64,000 nt of DNA from Symbiodinium natans. Its lineage: Eukaryota > Sar > Dinophyceae > Suessiales > Symbiodiniaceae. Below, in pieces: positions 31,826 to 43,300 of this stretch. Position 1 is the first letter of the stretch. Each line of letters starts with the position of its first letter. Location: contig CAJNDS010000868.1 of NCBI GenBank assembly GCA_905221605.1, positions 545,607 to 609,606 of the forward strand, read 5' to 3'. Made by a program: the position numbers and the translations under genes. A model generated the notes under the pieces. The model saw only the letters and a program-made list of their open reading frames with translations. It had not been told where the DNA came from and did no database searches.

Positions 31826-32654
31826 TCGAAAGACATGTTGGGACGGGACAACGTGTTTGGGAGGTCCCTTTTTTGACACTTCAGCCCCGAGCCCCATGAA
31901 CAAGCCTTGCATTGCCCCTAGGAGTCCTGAACTTCACCGAACTTGCAATTCGGACCTCATGAGGGTGGTAGACAGGCCTCGTAGTTTTTCGGCGTTCCGG
32001 GGGGGGGGGGGGGAGGTATGGAAGTTTGCAGGAACTGCCCCAAGGTTGAACGTGGCTTTGGGCACCGTTGCTTTCCAGGAACCGTGGTTGAAACACACTT
32101 TCGACAGGGCAACCAAAACCCTAAACCCTGATCCCTAAACCCCTAAACCCCAAACCCTCAGCCAGGTGGCACAACAAAAAACTGCGACACACTGGGAATG
32201 GCCACGGGATTGCTGCGTGCTCAGGGGTTTACCCTAAACCCCAAACCCTAAACCCCAAACCCCAACCCTAAACCCTAAACCCGACACCGCAAAAGTGAAA
32301 ACTTCAGGCCTGGGGTGCTGCGGCATGGGAGGAGAGCCCAAGCCCGGCAAGCTCCAGCCCACTATGCACCCCATATCAGAAACCTTGCAAAAACCCATCA
32401 AAGCTTATAAGAACCCCTATAACAAAGCCGTCTACAAAGCCCTAGAACACCATACAAGAACCCGCCTAGTAATTTTCAGCCCTCAACATACACCCCGATA
32501 TGCAAGACCCCAACCGGGTGCCAAGGCGCCACACAAGCTCATAAGAATTAAAACAAGGGCACCCTTTTTTTGGTTGGTTACTTTCTAAGGGAACCCAGAG
32601 CCAGAAAAAAAAAAAAAAACGTAAAGGAGCCAAGGCGCCAGGACCTCCAGCGCC

Positions 32655-32740
32655 CTACGGGTCCCCGGGCCTGGCGCGCAGCGCATGGCGCGCCAGGCCA
32701 GGTCCTCCATGGGCTCGTACCACCTTTGCTGGGGGGCTGC
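32655..32740 (-). CDS. Exon candidate A, copy 1 (unknown protein)
   Basis: The minus strand reads QRWYEPMEDLAWRAMRCAPG and continues RRALEVLAPWL, after a CCCCCAG acceptor. It matches copy 2 at 7438-7545. Confidence 0.55.
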
Positions 32741-33494
32741 AAGTTTTTGGCCCCAACTCTGCATGACGTTAGTGTTATAGGACGGGGGGGGGGTTCTATT
32801 TTAAGGGCGTTTAGGGTGCATTTGCCGGGGTTGTCTTCGGGTTTGAGGGTTTTGAGGGTTGTGTTTAAAGGGTTTTAAATGAGGCTTTATAGGGTGAAGT
32901 TCAGGGCACAGGGGGTCTATGGGGTTTTAAAAAGTTGTGAATGGGCTTATGTTGCAGGAATTAGGGTTACGAGCTGGAACACTCCAAGTACTGGCACAGC
33001 ACACGCACCTTTGTGCACCCTTTGTTCAAGTAGACGGACACATCCCAATCCCTCCAAAGAATCGGGGAAGTCAAGGATGCCACCGGTTAGGTCGGCTTGT
33101 TTGGCCTAGGGGCTGGCGGATGTAGAAATTCATGGGCAGCCGCTGCATACCTCGGTGACGGGAATTCTCCTGAGAAATCTTCAGGTCAAGCGATGGCTAT
33201 CCCAAACCCTGCTTGCTCAGAGCTGAGTGGAGTCGTCGTAGCTCGTAGTTTGTTTTTGGCGATTGGGAAGCTTGCCAGGCAGAGGCTGCCTCTAATGAAT
33301 GAAACCCAGGGGTCACCTGAACCAAACTGAGCTGAATCAACAACCGCTATGTGGGCCCCTCTTCTAAGAATCCCCCTTAAAGGGACCCCCCAAAAAGGGT
33401 ACCCCTATTTTCGCCGGGCCCCTACCCTACAAACCCTAAAGAACCCTCAACCCGAAACCCCGGTTTAGGGTTTAGGGTTTAGGGTTTAGGCAAA

Positions 33495-33580
33495 GCACTG
33501 TAGATGCAACGCAAGGTCTCCACGCTCACAGCCGGGCTGGCCGGCATTGGGGGGCAGGCAGTCACCTCCCAATCCTTGGG
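33495..33580 (-). CDS. Exon candidate H, copy 1 (unknown protein)
   Basis: The minus strand reads EVTACPPMPASPAVSVETLR. It matches copy 2 at 9110-9215. Flanked by TTTAGGG arrays (33463-33490 and from 33588). Confidence 0.45.
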
Positions 33581-33587
33581 TTCAGGG

Positions 33588-33740
33588 TTTAGGGTTTAGG
33601 GTTTTTGGGGTATAGGGTATAGGGTTTAGGGTTTAGGGTTTAGGGTTGAGGGTTGAGGGTTGAGGGTTTAGGGTTGAGGGTTGAGGGTTGAGGGTTGAGG
33701 GTTTAGGGTTTAGGGTTTAGAGTTTAGGTTTTACACAGAG
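33588..33740. repeat. Telomere-like array with blocks of TTGAGGG variant
   Basis: TTTAGGG units interleaved with runs of three and four TTGAGGG units, showing local homogenisation of a variant. Confidence 0.9.
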
Positions 33741-34689
33741 CTTTGGGGGTTGGGGTTGGGGTGACTACGGGTATCGTGTTATCGAAAGCAGTCTACGGCT
33801 TGGGGCTTTGAATGCCGGAAAAATCGCAAGTGGCCAAGCGCACTCCCACATCCGAATTACGCGAGTTGGCTTGCCAGGGATACGGAGGGTTGAGGGGTTT
33901 AGGGTTTAGGGCTTAGGGTTTAGGGTTGAGGGGTAGTCTGCGCTCTTCCAACGCTCTGAACATTGTCTGTTGTGGCTGGCGGCGACGTCCTCCGCATCTG
34001 ACTGTGATGCAAGGATTGCCGCCCAAAGGAAGCCATGCCGCATGACGCCACATGGATTCCCAGAGGCTGGCTCAGGGTGCGCGGCTCTCAGTGTCGATCG
34101 TGTTGTAGTGTCATGTGCTCAGGAAAACCCCAAGCGAAGCTTGACCCCAAGTCCTACATGAACCCTCAACAGGCCTTCAGCTGTGGGTCGACTTCGGCTC
34201 TTGGGAAGGCGACTCCAGCTTTAACACCCGATGCGCGCTTGAGGCCGACACTCTTATGTTGCGGGCAAAGACATCTACTGAGGTGGGCTGGCTCCAAAAC
34301 GGTCCTCGGCTGCCCGACGTATCTCTAGCTCCAGGGGTGCGCTTCGGGCCTGAAGCTGCTTCATCACATCGACTGGAGCCACCGTGCCAGCACGAGGAAG
34401 CGCGCAACTCGTCGCACCATGCAGCCCGCTGGGGAGTCTGAGTATGCTTTGAGGGTGCTTTTGAGGAACATCGGAGGCATCCAAGCCCCTCGACTCCGAA
34501 ACCTTCAGCTAAGTCGCAGCACATCATGCAAGCCTAAGTATGCTCTTCATGCTAAACTTGTACAAACCCCAAACCTTAAAAGCCGAAACCCCTCTGATGC
34601 CAAAAACCCCACAAGTACGGTCTGGATCGATCCAGGGCCTCGCGGTCAGCAACGCGACAAAGACCTTCCGGAGGGTAGGGTTTCGAGGG

Positions 34690-34865
34690 GTTAGAGGGTT
34701 TAGAGGGTTTCCAGGGTTTAGAGGGTTTGGAGGGTTTAGAGGGTTCAGAGGGTTTATAGGGTTTCCAGGGTTTAGAGGGTTTGGAGAGTTTAGATGGTTT
34801 ACAGGGTGTAGGGTTTAGGGTTTGACAATGAGGAGGAGGAGGAGGAGGAGGACGACGACGACAGA
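34690..34865. repeat. GGGTTTAGA 9-bp repeat and (GGA)n tract
   Basis: About 12 copies of a 9- to 10-base GGGTTTAGA/GGGTTTGGA unit (34690-34815), then GGA/GAC trinucleotides (34829-34865). The long Phe-Arg-Gly frame here is a repeat artefact. Confidence 0.9.
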
Positions 34866-35145
34866 ATGAGGACCTGGATGAGGAATGAGGAGTGCTGACG
34901 ATGGCGATGCCACCATGGACATCTACAGCCTTCAGCCTGCAATGTAGTCTCTGGATAACAGACAGGAAATGACCACCACGCGACTCGGCAGGCTTCAATG
35001 TCAATTCACCGCGCAGGCCGAATAAATTCCAGGTCCAAGAATGCACCTAATCTAGCACCCTGAAGCAAAAGCAATACTTCTCTGGGGGGGGGGGGTCAGC
35101 ACGAAAGGGTATCAGGTGCTGATTTCCTTGGTGACCTTCAGTCAT

Positions 35146-35146
<1 letters not shown>

Positions 35147-35206
<60 letters not shown>
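35147..35206. repeat. Uninterrupted poly-G run of about 60
   Basis: An unusually long G homopolymer, next to a second short G-run at 35082-35095. Length may be affected by sequencing error. Confidence 0.9.
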
Positions 35207-35829
35207 CGGCAGGATGGGGGGGAGGGAGGCGTGAGGCTCTTCTAGCTCTCCATGAAGCAGCACTCAACACAAACCCCTTGATTAGATTGTATGTTTGAAA
35301 AAAGTATGTTGTACACAATAGATAGATAGATATATATATATATCGCTATATATATACACACATATATCTATATATGTATATATTTGCACATGTACATAAT
35401 GACATAGGTATGTACACATAGGCATGTAATACAGATAGGTACATGCACAGACTTCCAGGAATCACAGTAGGCCCACGGCGAAAACTGCTGGAAGCAGCAC
35501 CTGGCCATACAGGCCGGCACCAAACATGGGTTTTGGGTTTGGGGTTGAGGGTTTTGGGTTTAGGGCTTAGGGTTTAGGGTTTCGGGTTTCGGTTTAAGGG
35601 TTGAGGGTTGAGAGTTTGGGCGGGGGGGTGCCATGTGGGCTGAGTCGGATTGAAAAGGGCTTCAGGGCTTCGGTGCCCTGGAAAGAGCGTTGGGGCCCCA
35701 TGCGATGTGACAGCCCGCAAGGGGCTGAAGCCCCGAGGAAGAAAGCCTTCGGGGCCCATTGGGCCCTGAAATTTGGATCATCAACCCCTTGTAGGGGGTT
35801 CATCTCGCCCGCAAGGCGCGTTAAGAATC

Positions 35830-35955
35830 CCGACCCTGCCCAGCTGATGTAGGCCCCCCCCCCCCCGCCTGTGATGCCCACGCGCGTCTGTCGCGGCCTC
35901 GGAAGGGAAGGCAACGGCAAGGCCAAAGTTCGCAAGGATGTGGAGTTCAGGATCT
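35830..35955 (-). pseudogene. Possible decayed protein-kinase fragment
   Basis: The minus strand reads EDPELHILANFGLAVAFPSE. ILANFGLA resembles the kinase activation-loop start (normally DFG, here NFG). A C-run near 35870 breaks the frame before a region that could hold the following loop. Only one motif supports this, so it is tentative. Confidence 0.2.
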
Positions 35956-36111
35956 TCCCCCGGGTTCTTCGTAGGGAATGAGGGAGCTAGGGCCCTATAT
36001 ATATATATATATATATACATTATACCCTTCAAAGGACTATGTAGGGTGCCTCATTCCCTCATTCCCTACTAAGAACCAGCCAGTCTTAAGGTACCTGAAG
36101 GGACAAAGCAC

Positions 36112-36211
36112 CATGTTGTTGCACCTCCGGGGGGCCGCATGCTTGCTTCTTGCTCTTACTAGCCCAGCCGTTGTGCGACACGACGTGGCTGAAGCATCCT
36201 GCTGGGCCCCA
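36112..36211 (+). CDS. Possible signal-peptide first exon
   Basis: A plus-strand ATG begins MLLHLRGAACLLLALTSPAV then VRHDVAEASCW, a textbook signal-peptide profile. The frame runs straight into a CCCTAAA array (36213-36270), which would be intron. No downstream exon identified on the plus strand before the LTR element. Confidence 0.3.
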
Positions 36212-36489
36212 GCAAACCCTAAACCCTAAACCCTAAACCCTAAACCTTAAACCCTAAACCCTAAACCCTCAACCCCAAACCCAAACAACGGCCTCATCGA
36301 AGGCCCTTCATGCCAAACCCCAGCTTCGCACATCCTAAGCCTGACCCGGAACCTGAACTGACTTCAGCATGCTGCCCTACACCCTAAACCCCTGAAAAAC
36401 CCTAAAAAACCCTGGAAACCATAAACTCTAGACCCTACACCTTTAAACCCTTGCCGGAGGAACCCATAGAACAGCTGTTGAGACAGTTT

Positions 36490-36630
36490 TGGGGAGGGGG
36501 AGGGGGGCGTACTGCTCCCAGACAGCGAAGCTCCATAACAAGCCCCCCGACGTACGGAGAGCGCTCGCTTGCGGAAGATGGCGTCGAACCTTGGAACGCG
36601 CCGCACAAGGCGCGGCAGCTTGCAGGCGCC
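36490..36630 (-). CDS. Possible exon, unknown protein
   Basis: The minus strand reads GACKLPRLVRRVPRFDAIFR and KRALSVRRGACYGAS, a basic segment. Its right flank was a TTTAGGG array before the LTR element inserted at 36648. No paralogue seen. Confidence 0.35.
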
Positions 36631-36647
36631 GGTGGGGGGGTTTAGGG

Positions 36648-36934
36648 TACGGGGGGACAACCAAGGAAGGAAATCAACTCCCCTAATCGCCCTGAACCTA
36701 TATTCCCCAGATCGAACCAAGAAACAAACAAGAACACGGATAAGAGCAACCCAGGGGGGAAGGAAAGGGGGAAGGAATCCACACCCTTACCAAACCCTAA
36801 GAACCCAGGCACTACTTTTTGAACTTGTGGCTTTCTGTTCAAGCCCATCTTGAGCCAAACATGTTTTCCGGGTTCATTAACCCTTCCAACTCTCAACACT
36901 AACTCTTTTCTACAATACCAGTTGCAGCTCCGCA
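36648..36934 (-). repeat. 3' LTR, 287 bp
   Basis: Appears identical to 45224-45510. In element sense it begins TGCGGAGCTG and ends CCCCCCGTA, so the ends are TG...TA rather than TG...CA. It would carry the element's polyadenylation signal, which I cannot pinpoint. Confidence 0.92.
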
Positions 36935-36946
36935 CTCCCCCTGTCC
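36935..36946 (-). promoter_or_regulatory. Polypurine tract
   Basis: In element sense GGACAGGGGGAG directly abuts the 3' LTR. This is the expected site and composition for plus-strand DNA priming in LTR elements. Confidence 0.75.
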
Positions 36947-37305
36947 TAGGATTTCCTAGGACACATTGGAGGTGCAGATCTTTGGCCAAAAACTGCCATT
37001 AGGGCAGCAGCCAGCTGCTTGAAATGCACAATATGGTTTTACGTCTACCAGGACGAAATTATAGCACATTGGCTGAATCCACTAACCATAGAGAATCTTT
37101 TTTCCACTTTGATCCTCTTATCATTGAAGACTCTTCGGCCTTCTTCACCACAAACCGTGGTCTTCGCTACGTGAAAAGCTACTAACTTCTACTATCAGGG
37201 ATTTCCATACCCTTAATAGTAACCACCACATTTTCAGCACATTGGCCGATCCAGCGCACCTGTCTCCAGAAAGAGAAAAACCATCCCTTCATCCATACCA
37301 TCCAG

Positions 37306-40300
37306 TCACTTCTTCTTCCGATGGTTTGCAATACTGAGGTGAAGTTGTAGCAGAATATACTCCAGGTCCGAAACTGCAAGAACAGGATCCTGCACGCACC
37401 TTTGAATTGAGGATACCAATCCTTCTCTCTTTGCGTCCTCAATCGCTTGGCAAGATTGACCCAGCTCTGCACTCACAGCTGTAGACGCTTGCGCATCCAC
37501 ATCAGAAGGACGATCCTTTTCCTCAGGACCTTTCACCACCACCACTTCTCCCTTTTTGGGACTCTGACTTTTCTCCTTCTTCTTCGCCTTTCCACCGACG
37601 TTTGACTTTGTGCGCATTTTCGAGGCTTTTTCCCCTGCAGAAACCGCCGCATTGGATGATGATCCACCCTTCTCAATGGTCGCCGGCATCTTCTTCGGCT
37701 TTGGAACCAGGAGAGTGTAAGGATCTTCGATAACTGCAGTTTTCCTCTTCTTTTTAACCTTTTTTGCCTCCTCCTCAACGGCAACCTCCGTCTCAGAAGT
37801 CTCAACCACCTCCTTTTCGGCAGGAATATCCTTGCTGGACTCCCTTTCTAGGGACCTCTTCTTGCCCCTTTTGGGATCTTTTTCTTCTTCCACGTTGGCT
37901 CGCTCGAACCATATCCTCAGGTCATTGACCCATTCTTCCACCTCCTCGAGCGAAACCTCATACGACTTCACTACTTCGTGAAGTTCCAGCACGGACAACA
38001 TATCGGTGGTCCACGAAACCCATTCTCTATCCATCTGGTCAGTATCTCCATTGAACTTCAGGAGTTTGAACAATGGGTCCGCCTCTGCTCGAGCCAAATC
38101 TGTTTTGCCATTGGACAGAAATGAAATCGCTTCCATCAACAGTTCCGACATTTTGGTGTCATCGTCATAAGTCATGGAATACTCCTCACCATCATCGAAC
38201 TGTTCAGGAGAGATCTCCTTTTCTCCACCTTTTGCACCAGAACTTCTCCTTGGACCATCCCTTGGGGGCGTCCTTGGAGACCTTGGCCTCTGTTCATTCA
38301 GCGGATCACCATGCTCAAAAACACACCTGTCACCATAACGACACTTCCCAGACTGAGCAAACTGAATGCACCTCACACCAGTTGCATCATGCGAGAACGC
38401 ACACTTCTTTCCAGCGAAACAGGGTCTCCCCGCCACATAGTATTTGCACCAATACGAATGCAGCACCACATCATCTTCTGAATGGATGAATTTGCAGTCT
38501 TCACCAAATTTGCAGCGATCTTTTCCCTTGCTGAACCAATAGCAGAAGCCTTTCTTCCTCTTCTCCAAGCGCTCCGCCTCGTACCGGTCCATAGGGCGAT
38601 TCTGCTCTACATGAACATTGCCATGTGCCTGAGAACTGCTCCCTTCACCCAAGGTGCTATCAGTACTTGATGCTTGGAGTACAGCTGGAAAACCTGGCCT
38701 TGGTCCTACCACCTTCATGATTGGTTTTCCGCCAGCTCCTGAGCCACGCTGAGACGATCCAAAAACATTGAACTTCTTCATGAAGGCTTTCCTAGTGCCG
38801 ATCTTCTGCACCCTTTTGATTGGACGCTTCATTGCTCCAACCTTGCATCCAGATACGTTCAAACGACACAACCTCCTATACCCAGCTCTATATCCCTTTT
38901 TCCAAAGAGCCATAAGAATTTTAGAGGCAGTAACATTCTCCACCTCTACCTTTTCCAACGATCCCTCACTTCCCGGAACAAACCCATCCAACCCATCCAT
39001 ATCTGAAGACCTTTCCATCTTTTTTGACACCACTTCGTCGAGGTAGTCTTCAGAGATCCAGGGTAAGTTCCTCTTAGAGGAAGGATTGTCACCATTGTTT
39101 GGTCCTTCACCAGGATACCCCTTTGTGCTGTCAAAGATCTTACCAGTAGTGCGGTCCTGCGTAGAGAAATTGGAAGCAACGCGAGAGTACACTGACCACA
39201 AGAAAATCCTTGTGCCCGCCAGTCTTGACGACCCACTGGATGTCTCCTCTTCCGGAGAGACTTCTGGCGCTTTGCCATCCCTTCCAGTGTCACCAAGTGT
39301 CTCACCTCCAGCATTTTCAATGGGAATAAGGGATTCATTGTTCCCTTGATCTAGTACCGCATCTTGTTGATCGGGGATCTCCAGCACCATTCCTGTAGGA
39401 TCCACTTCCTCATCAGCATCGTCGTCCATTCTTCTCCAGAGAACCTCCAATTGATCAGCGCAGGTCGCCGCCTGAAGGAACTCCATCATTTGGTCCCTCC
39501 CGTGCTGCCAGAGAAATTCGGAATTCACCACTGTCCCTTGGCCTCCTAGTCTAAGGAATGGAGCGACCAGATTGGCTACCCTTGCCATAAGTTCCACATG
39601 AACTTCCATGCCTGGACTGCGACTCCAATCATAGGCTATTGCCTCCATAGCAGTTCCAAACTTTTCAGTATTTCTGAATTCCTTTTCCAGGCCAGGAGAA
39701 AGCAGCGCACCCATCACCGAAAGAGGATAATTTCCCACCACCGGCAAGCACGGATCTTCATGGAACGAATTATGCAAATCACCGTAGTGTCCTTGATCTC
39801 TCCTTTCAAAAAGGAGTCTCCCAGTATTCAACTGGGCATTCAGTTCATCCACTTGAACCATTTCAGCACATATTCTCTGTGCCGCAGTCGCTATTGCCGA
39901 CCAGAGAGCACGATCTGCCAACCCACGACGCATAACCCACATAGTTGTCGCCGACTGAATCAGTGTACCAGGGTCATATGCCATGACCACCAATGCACCA
40001 TCATCCATTCTCTGATCAGTATCATCTTCCAATGCCAGGTTCAAATCCTGTTCGCTTGCACCTTCAGATGACATGCTAATAACCAAGTTTCGATCCATTT
40101 TATTGGATCCCTTCTGATAGTCCTTGTGCCCCACAGGCAACTTGCCGACAGCAACCTTCCAATAAATCCGATTCAGAAGACCTTTAACCAGCAATTGCTG
40201 AGGAACATTCTTCACCGGACGAACATCCAATGTCTTCGCACCATCACCACGGAGTTCATTGCTCCCACCTTCTCCTTCGTTTTGGTCAGTCTCCTCGCCA

Positions 40301-43300
40301 GGAATTTGCACTGCTCCTTCCAGCGCCGTCTCCTGTCCAGCCACTTCTTGCCCAGGAAGAACTTGAGCGCCTTCAGATACATTCACCTGTCCAGCAACAC
40401 CTTGCCCAGGTAAAACCTCATCCGTGGAGCCCACCGCCAGCGAACCAACTATAACTGAGCCATCCCTTGCTCTTTTTTGAGACTGTTCAGTTCGACGAGA
40501 AGGTTGTGGTAGCGAAAAAACTTGAGAAGTCACTTCTTGGCGGGTCTCCCCCCGCGACGCTTTGTCGCGTTCTTCGCCAAGGTGAACCGATTTTTTCTGC
40601 CCGTCATTGGGGCCGGAAGAACCACCCATCGGAACATTGCCACGAATCGCAGTTCTCTGTGAATCCCTTTCTTGCAAAAGGATTTCCCGCATGCGTTGCA
40701 CACCATTGGTCTCTTCCTCGCTTGAATCGCTTGAGGAATCGGCATAAGAAACCAAAGCCTCCGCCTGATCATCATCGTCCACCACATCTGCCCACGCTCT
40801 GCTGAACCGATACGACAACCCACCACGAGGCTTCAGTTCCAGTGGTTTTGGTTTCTCCACCACTTCCGCCGGTTGCGCTCGTCGCTGTGAACGAGAGCGT
40901 GGCACCTGTCGCACCTGTTTTTTGTCCAGCAAGGGCCTTCCCCTTTTCACAGGGTTTGATATTGACCGATACTTTTTTGTTGGTGGGTTCACCGGTGGCA
41001 TTCCAACTCCCACCAACTTCAGCTTCTGTACGCACAGTGGAGACCTCTGCGCAAGCGTCCAAGCGTCACGGTACTTGACCTTATCAAAAAGCTCCCGATA
41101 GGAGCCTCTCGGCATCGTTTTTGCACCGGAGCCTTCAGCTTCACGCATCTGAGTGAGGGTTCTCACCGCCTCTCTTCCAGCTTCCTTGCTTCCAGAAGAT
41201 TGTTGTACCCGTACAGATGCATCGGAAGGAACTGCTTTTTCCGGTCCCTCCGGTCGATATCGGACGCCTCCCACCAATCGTAGGATTTTGCATGCTGTCA
41301 CCTTGTTGATCCCTTTTTCAAGCAGATCTTCCACAAAGATGAACTCCTGCAGGTCCGACACGGTGTTCACACCAAGAGTAATCATCACCTCACTTACATG
41401 AGGGGTATACACCCAAAGGTGTTTATTGCGAGCCATCCAATTTTCAATTGGCTCCTCTGGATCTTGAAGCAGAGTACCAGTGGACTCAGCCACCGAATTC
41501 TTTTGTTCATCAGCTTCTTCTTCATCCAGAATACCCTTTTCACCATCTTTTTGTGACACATTGGTCATTTGCAGCGCTTTTGGTGCCGAGGAGGACGAAG
41601 ATTCTGCTCCCCCACTTACCGGTGGTTGAAAAGCGTTCCTGTCGGGAATCTCCAATCCCCTTCCCCTTTGAAATGACACATGGTTCGCCACATTCACCAG
41701 ATGCTTCAACTGGGCCAGCCGGTCTTCAGACATTTCTTCGTGAGAATACTTGCAGCCAAATCGCACACGACATCTCCCTTTGAGATAGTAGTCGAAACAG
41801 CAATGGTGGAACCCCGCGTCCCTTAGTGCCTTCCTGGAAGCATTGTCCCAAGATTTGCCAGGCTCCCAAGTCCCTTCCAATGCCATGTCATCGTCGTGGA
41901 GATACCTGCACGCAGTCCCGTATTTACAACCACCTTGATTGTAATACAGACACAGCCGTTTCTTCGTTTCACCCAGCGTAGGCTCACCTTTTGATGTCCC
42001 TTTGCCATAGTTGTACTGGGCACGGAAGGCCGAATCCTCCCGCTCCTGCTGCACCTCATCCACTGTACCTTCATCAGTTGGAGGGCCACCGATGTCCCCA
42101 TCCTCGTCACCAGTTTTTTGGCTGTTCTTTGGCTCAGTTGGCTCTCCTTCAGGCCACCCTTCACCATAACGACGATGTTCATAGGAACACCCATCTCCAT
42201 TTCGACACCTCCCTTGATTGAAGAACTTGCACAGCTTGCTGTATCCAGGTGACACAGTCTTCGGAGTCGTGTGAGCCTTTTTGTACTGATCAGGATCCAT
42301 GTAGGCTTCCATTGGCCTGTTTTCCCTCTTACTCATCTCCTCGATTGCACCATCAAGCTCTTGCAGAAATCGCTTGGTATCCAACCACAGCTCGTTCCAA
42401 AGCTCATCTTTCCCTTTGCTCAGCAACATTGCCACCGTTTCACCCACGACTGGTCCACTAAATCTTCTTTTCTTGCGTGCCAGTTCGTAGAGCGCGTTGT
42501 GGTACTGCTTCCGGGAAAAAGTGGTTGTTTTTTCCGAACCTGCACTGTCTGTCTCCTCAGGCTTCCAACCATCACTTAGCAAGATGTTGTATGCGCTCCG
42601 AGCCTCAACGTTCAGGAATGTATGATCTGCGATACACTCCATAATCACGTCCATTGGACGACTCAGCAACATCCCAGTGATTTTGCCCACATAGTCATTA
42701 TCTATTGTTTCATCTTCCAGGAGATTTCGATAGATCTTTTTTCCATAGAGCTGTTTCTGCTCAGCCTCCTCTTGTTCCTTAGAGGATGCTTTTGACTCGG
42801 CAAACCACTCGCGAGACTGCTGTTCTTCCGACTTCCAGTCCCATTGACCATCGGAACCTTTGTACCATTGACCAGTCTGCCATGAGCCTGTCCACCATGT
42901 ACCCCAGCCGCTGTCTTTCCATTTGCGCAGCGTTGAAGAGGAATCCTCCTCGTCCTCTTCCAAAACCAGAAAGGTGTCCAAGATTATGGTACCATCATCT
43001 TCCACTCGTTTCACTGTTCCATTGACAGTATCACCAAATTTGAACTGATGTACATTGTTCCCTTCTGCAGGAACCAATACATTCATATCACCATGGTCCA
43101 AAAAGGCTCCATACCCATTGATGCAGCGCACTAGACCAATGATCTCATCTCCCTCCTGATAGCAATGTTCCCCAGGTGATTCCAAAGCTCCCGCTCGGGG
43201 CACTCTCTTTGCATGCCCTTCAGAAACCATCTCTGTATCATCGGCTCCTGGCACATCCTTTATTTCCACCTTTGGGTCACACTGCTCGTCCTGCTCCGAC

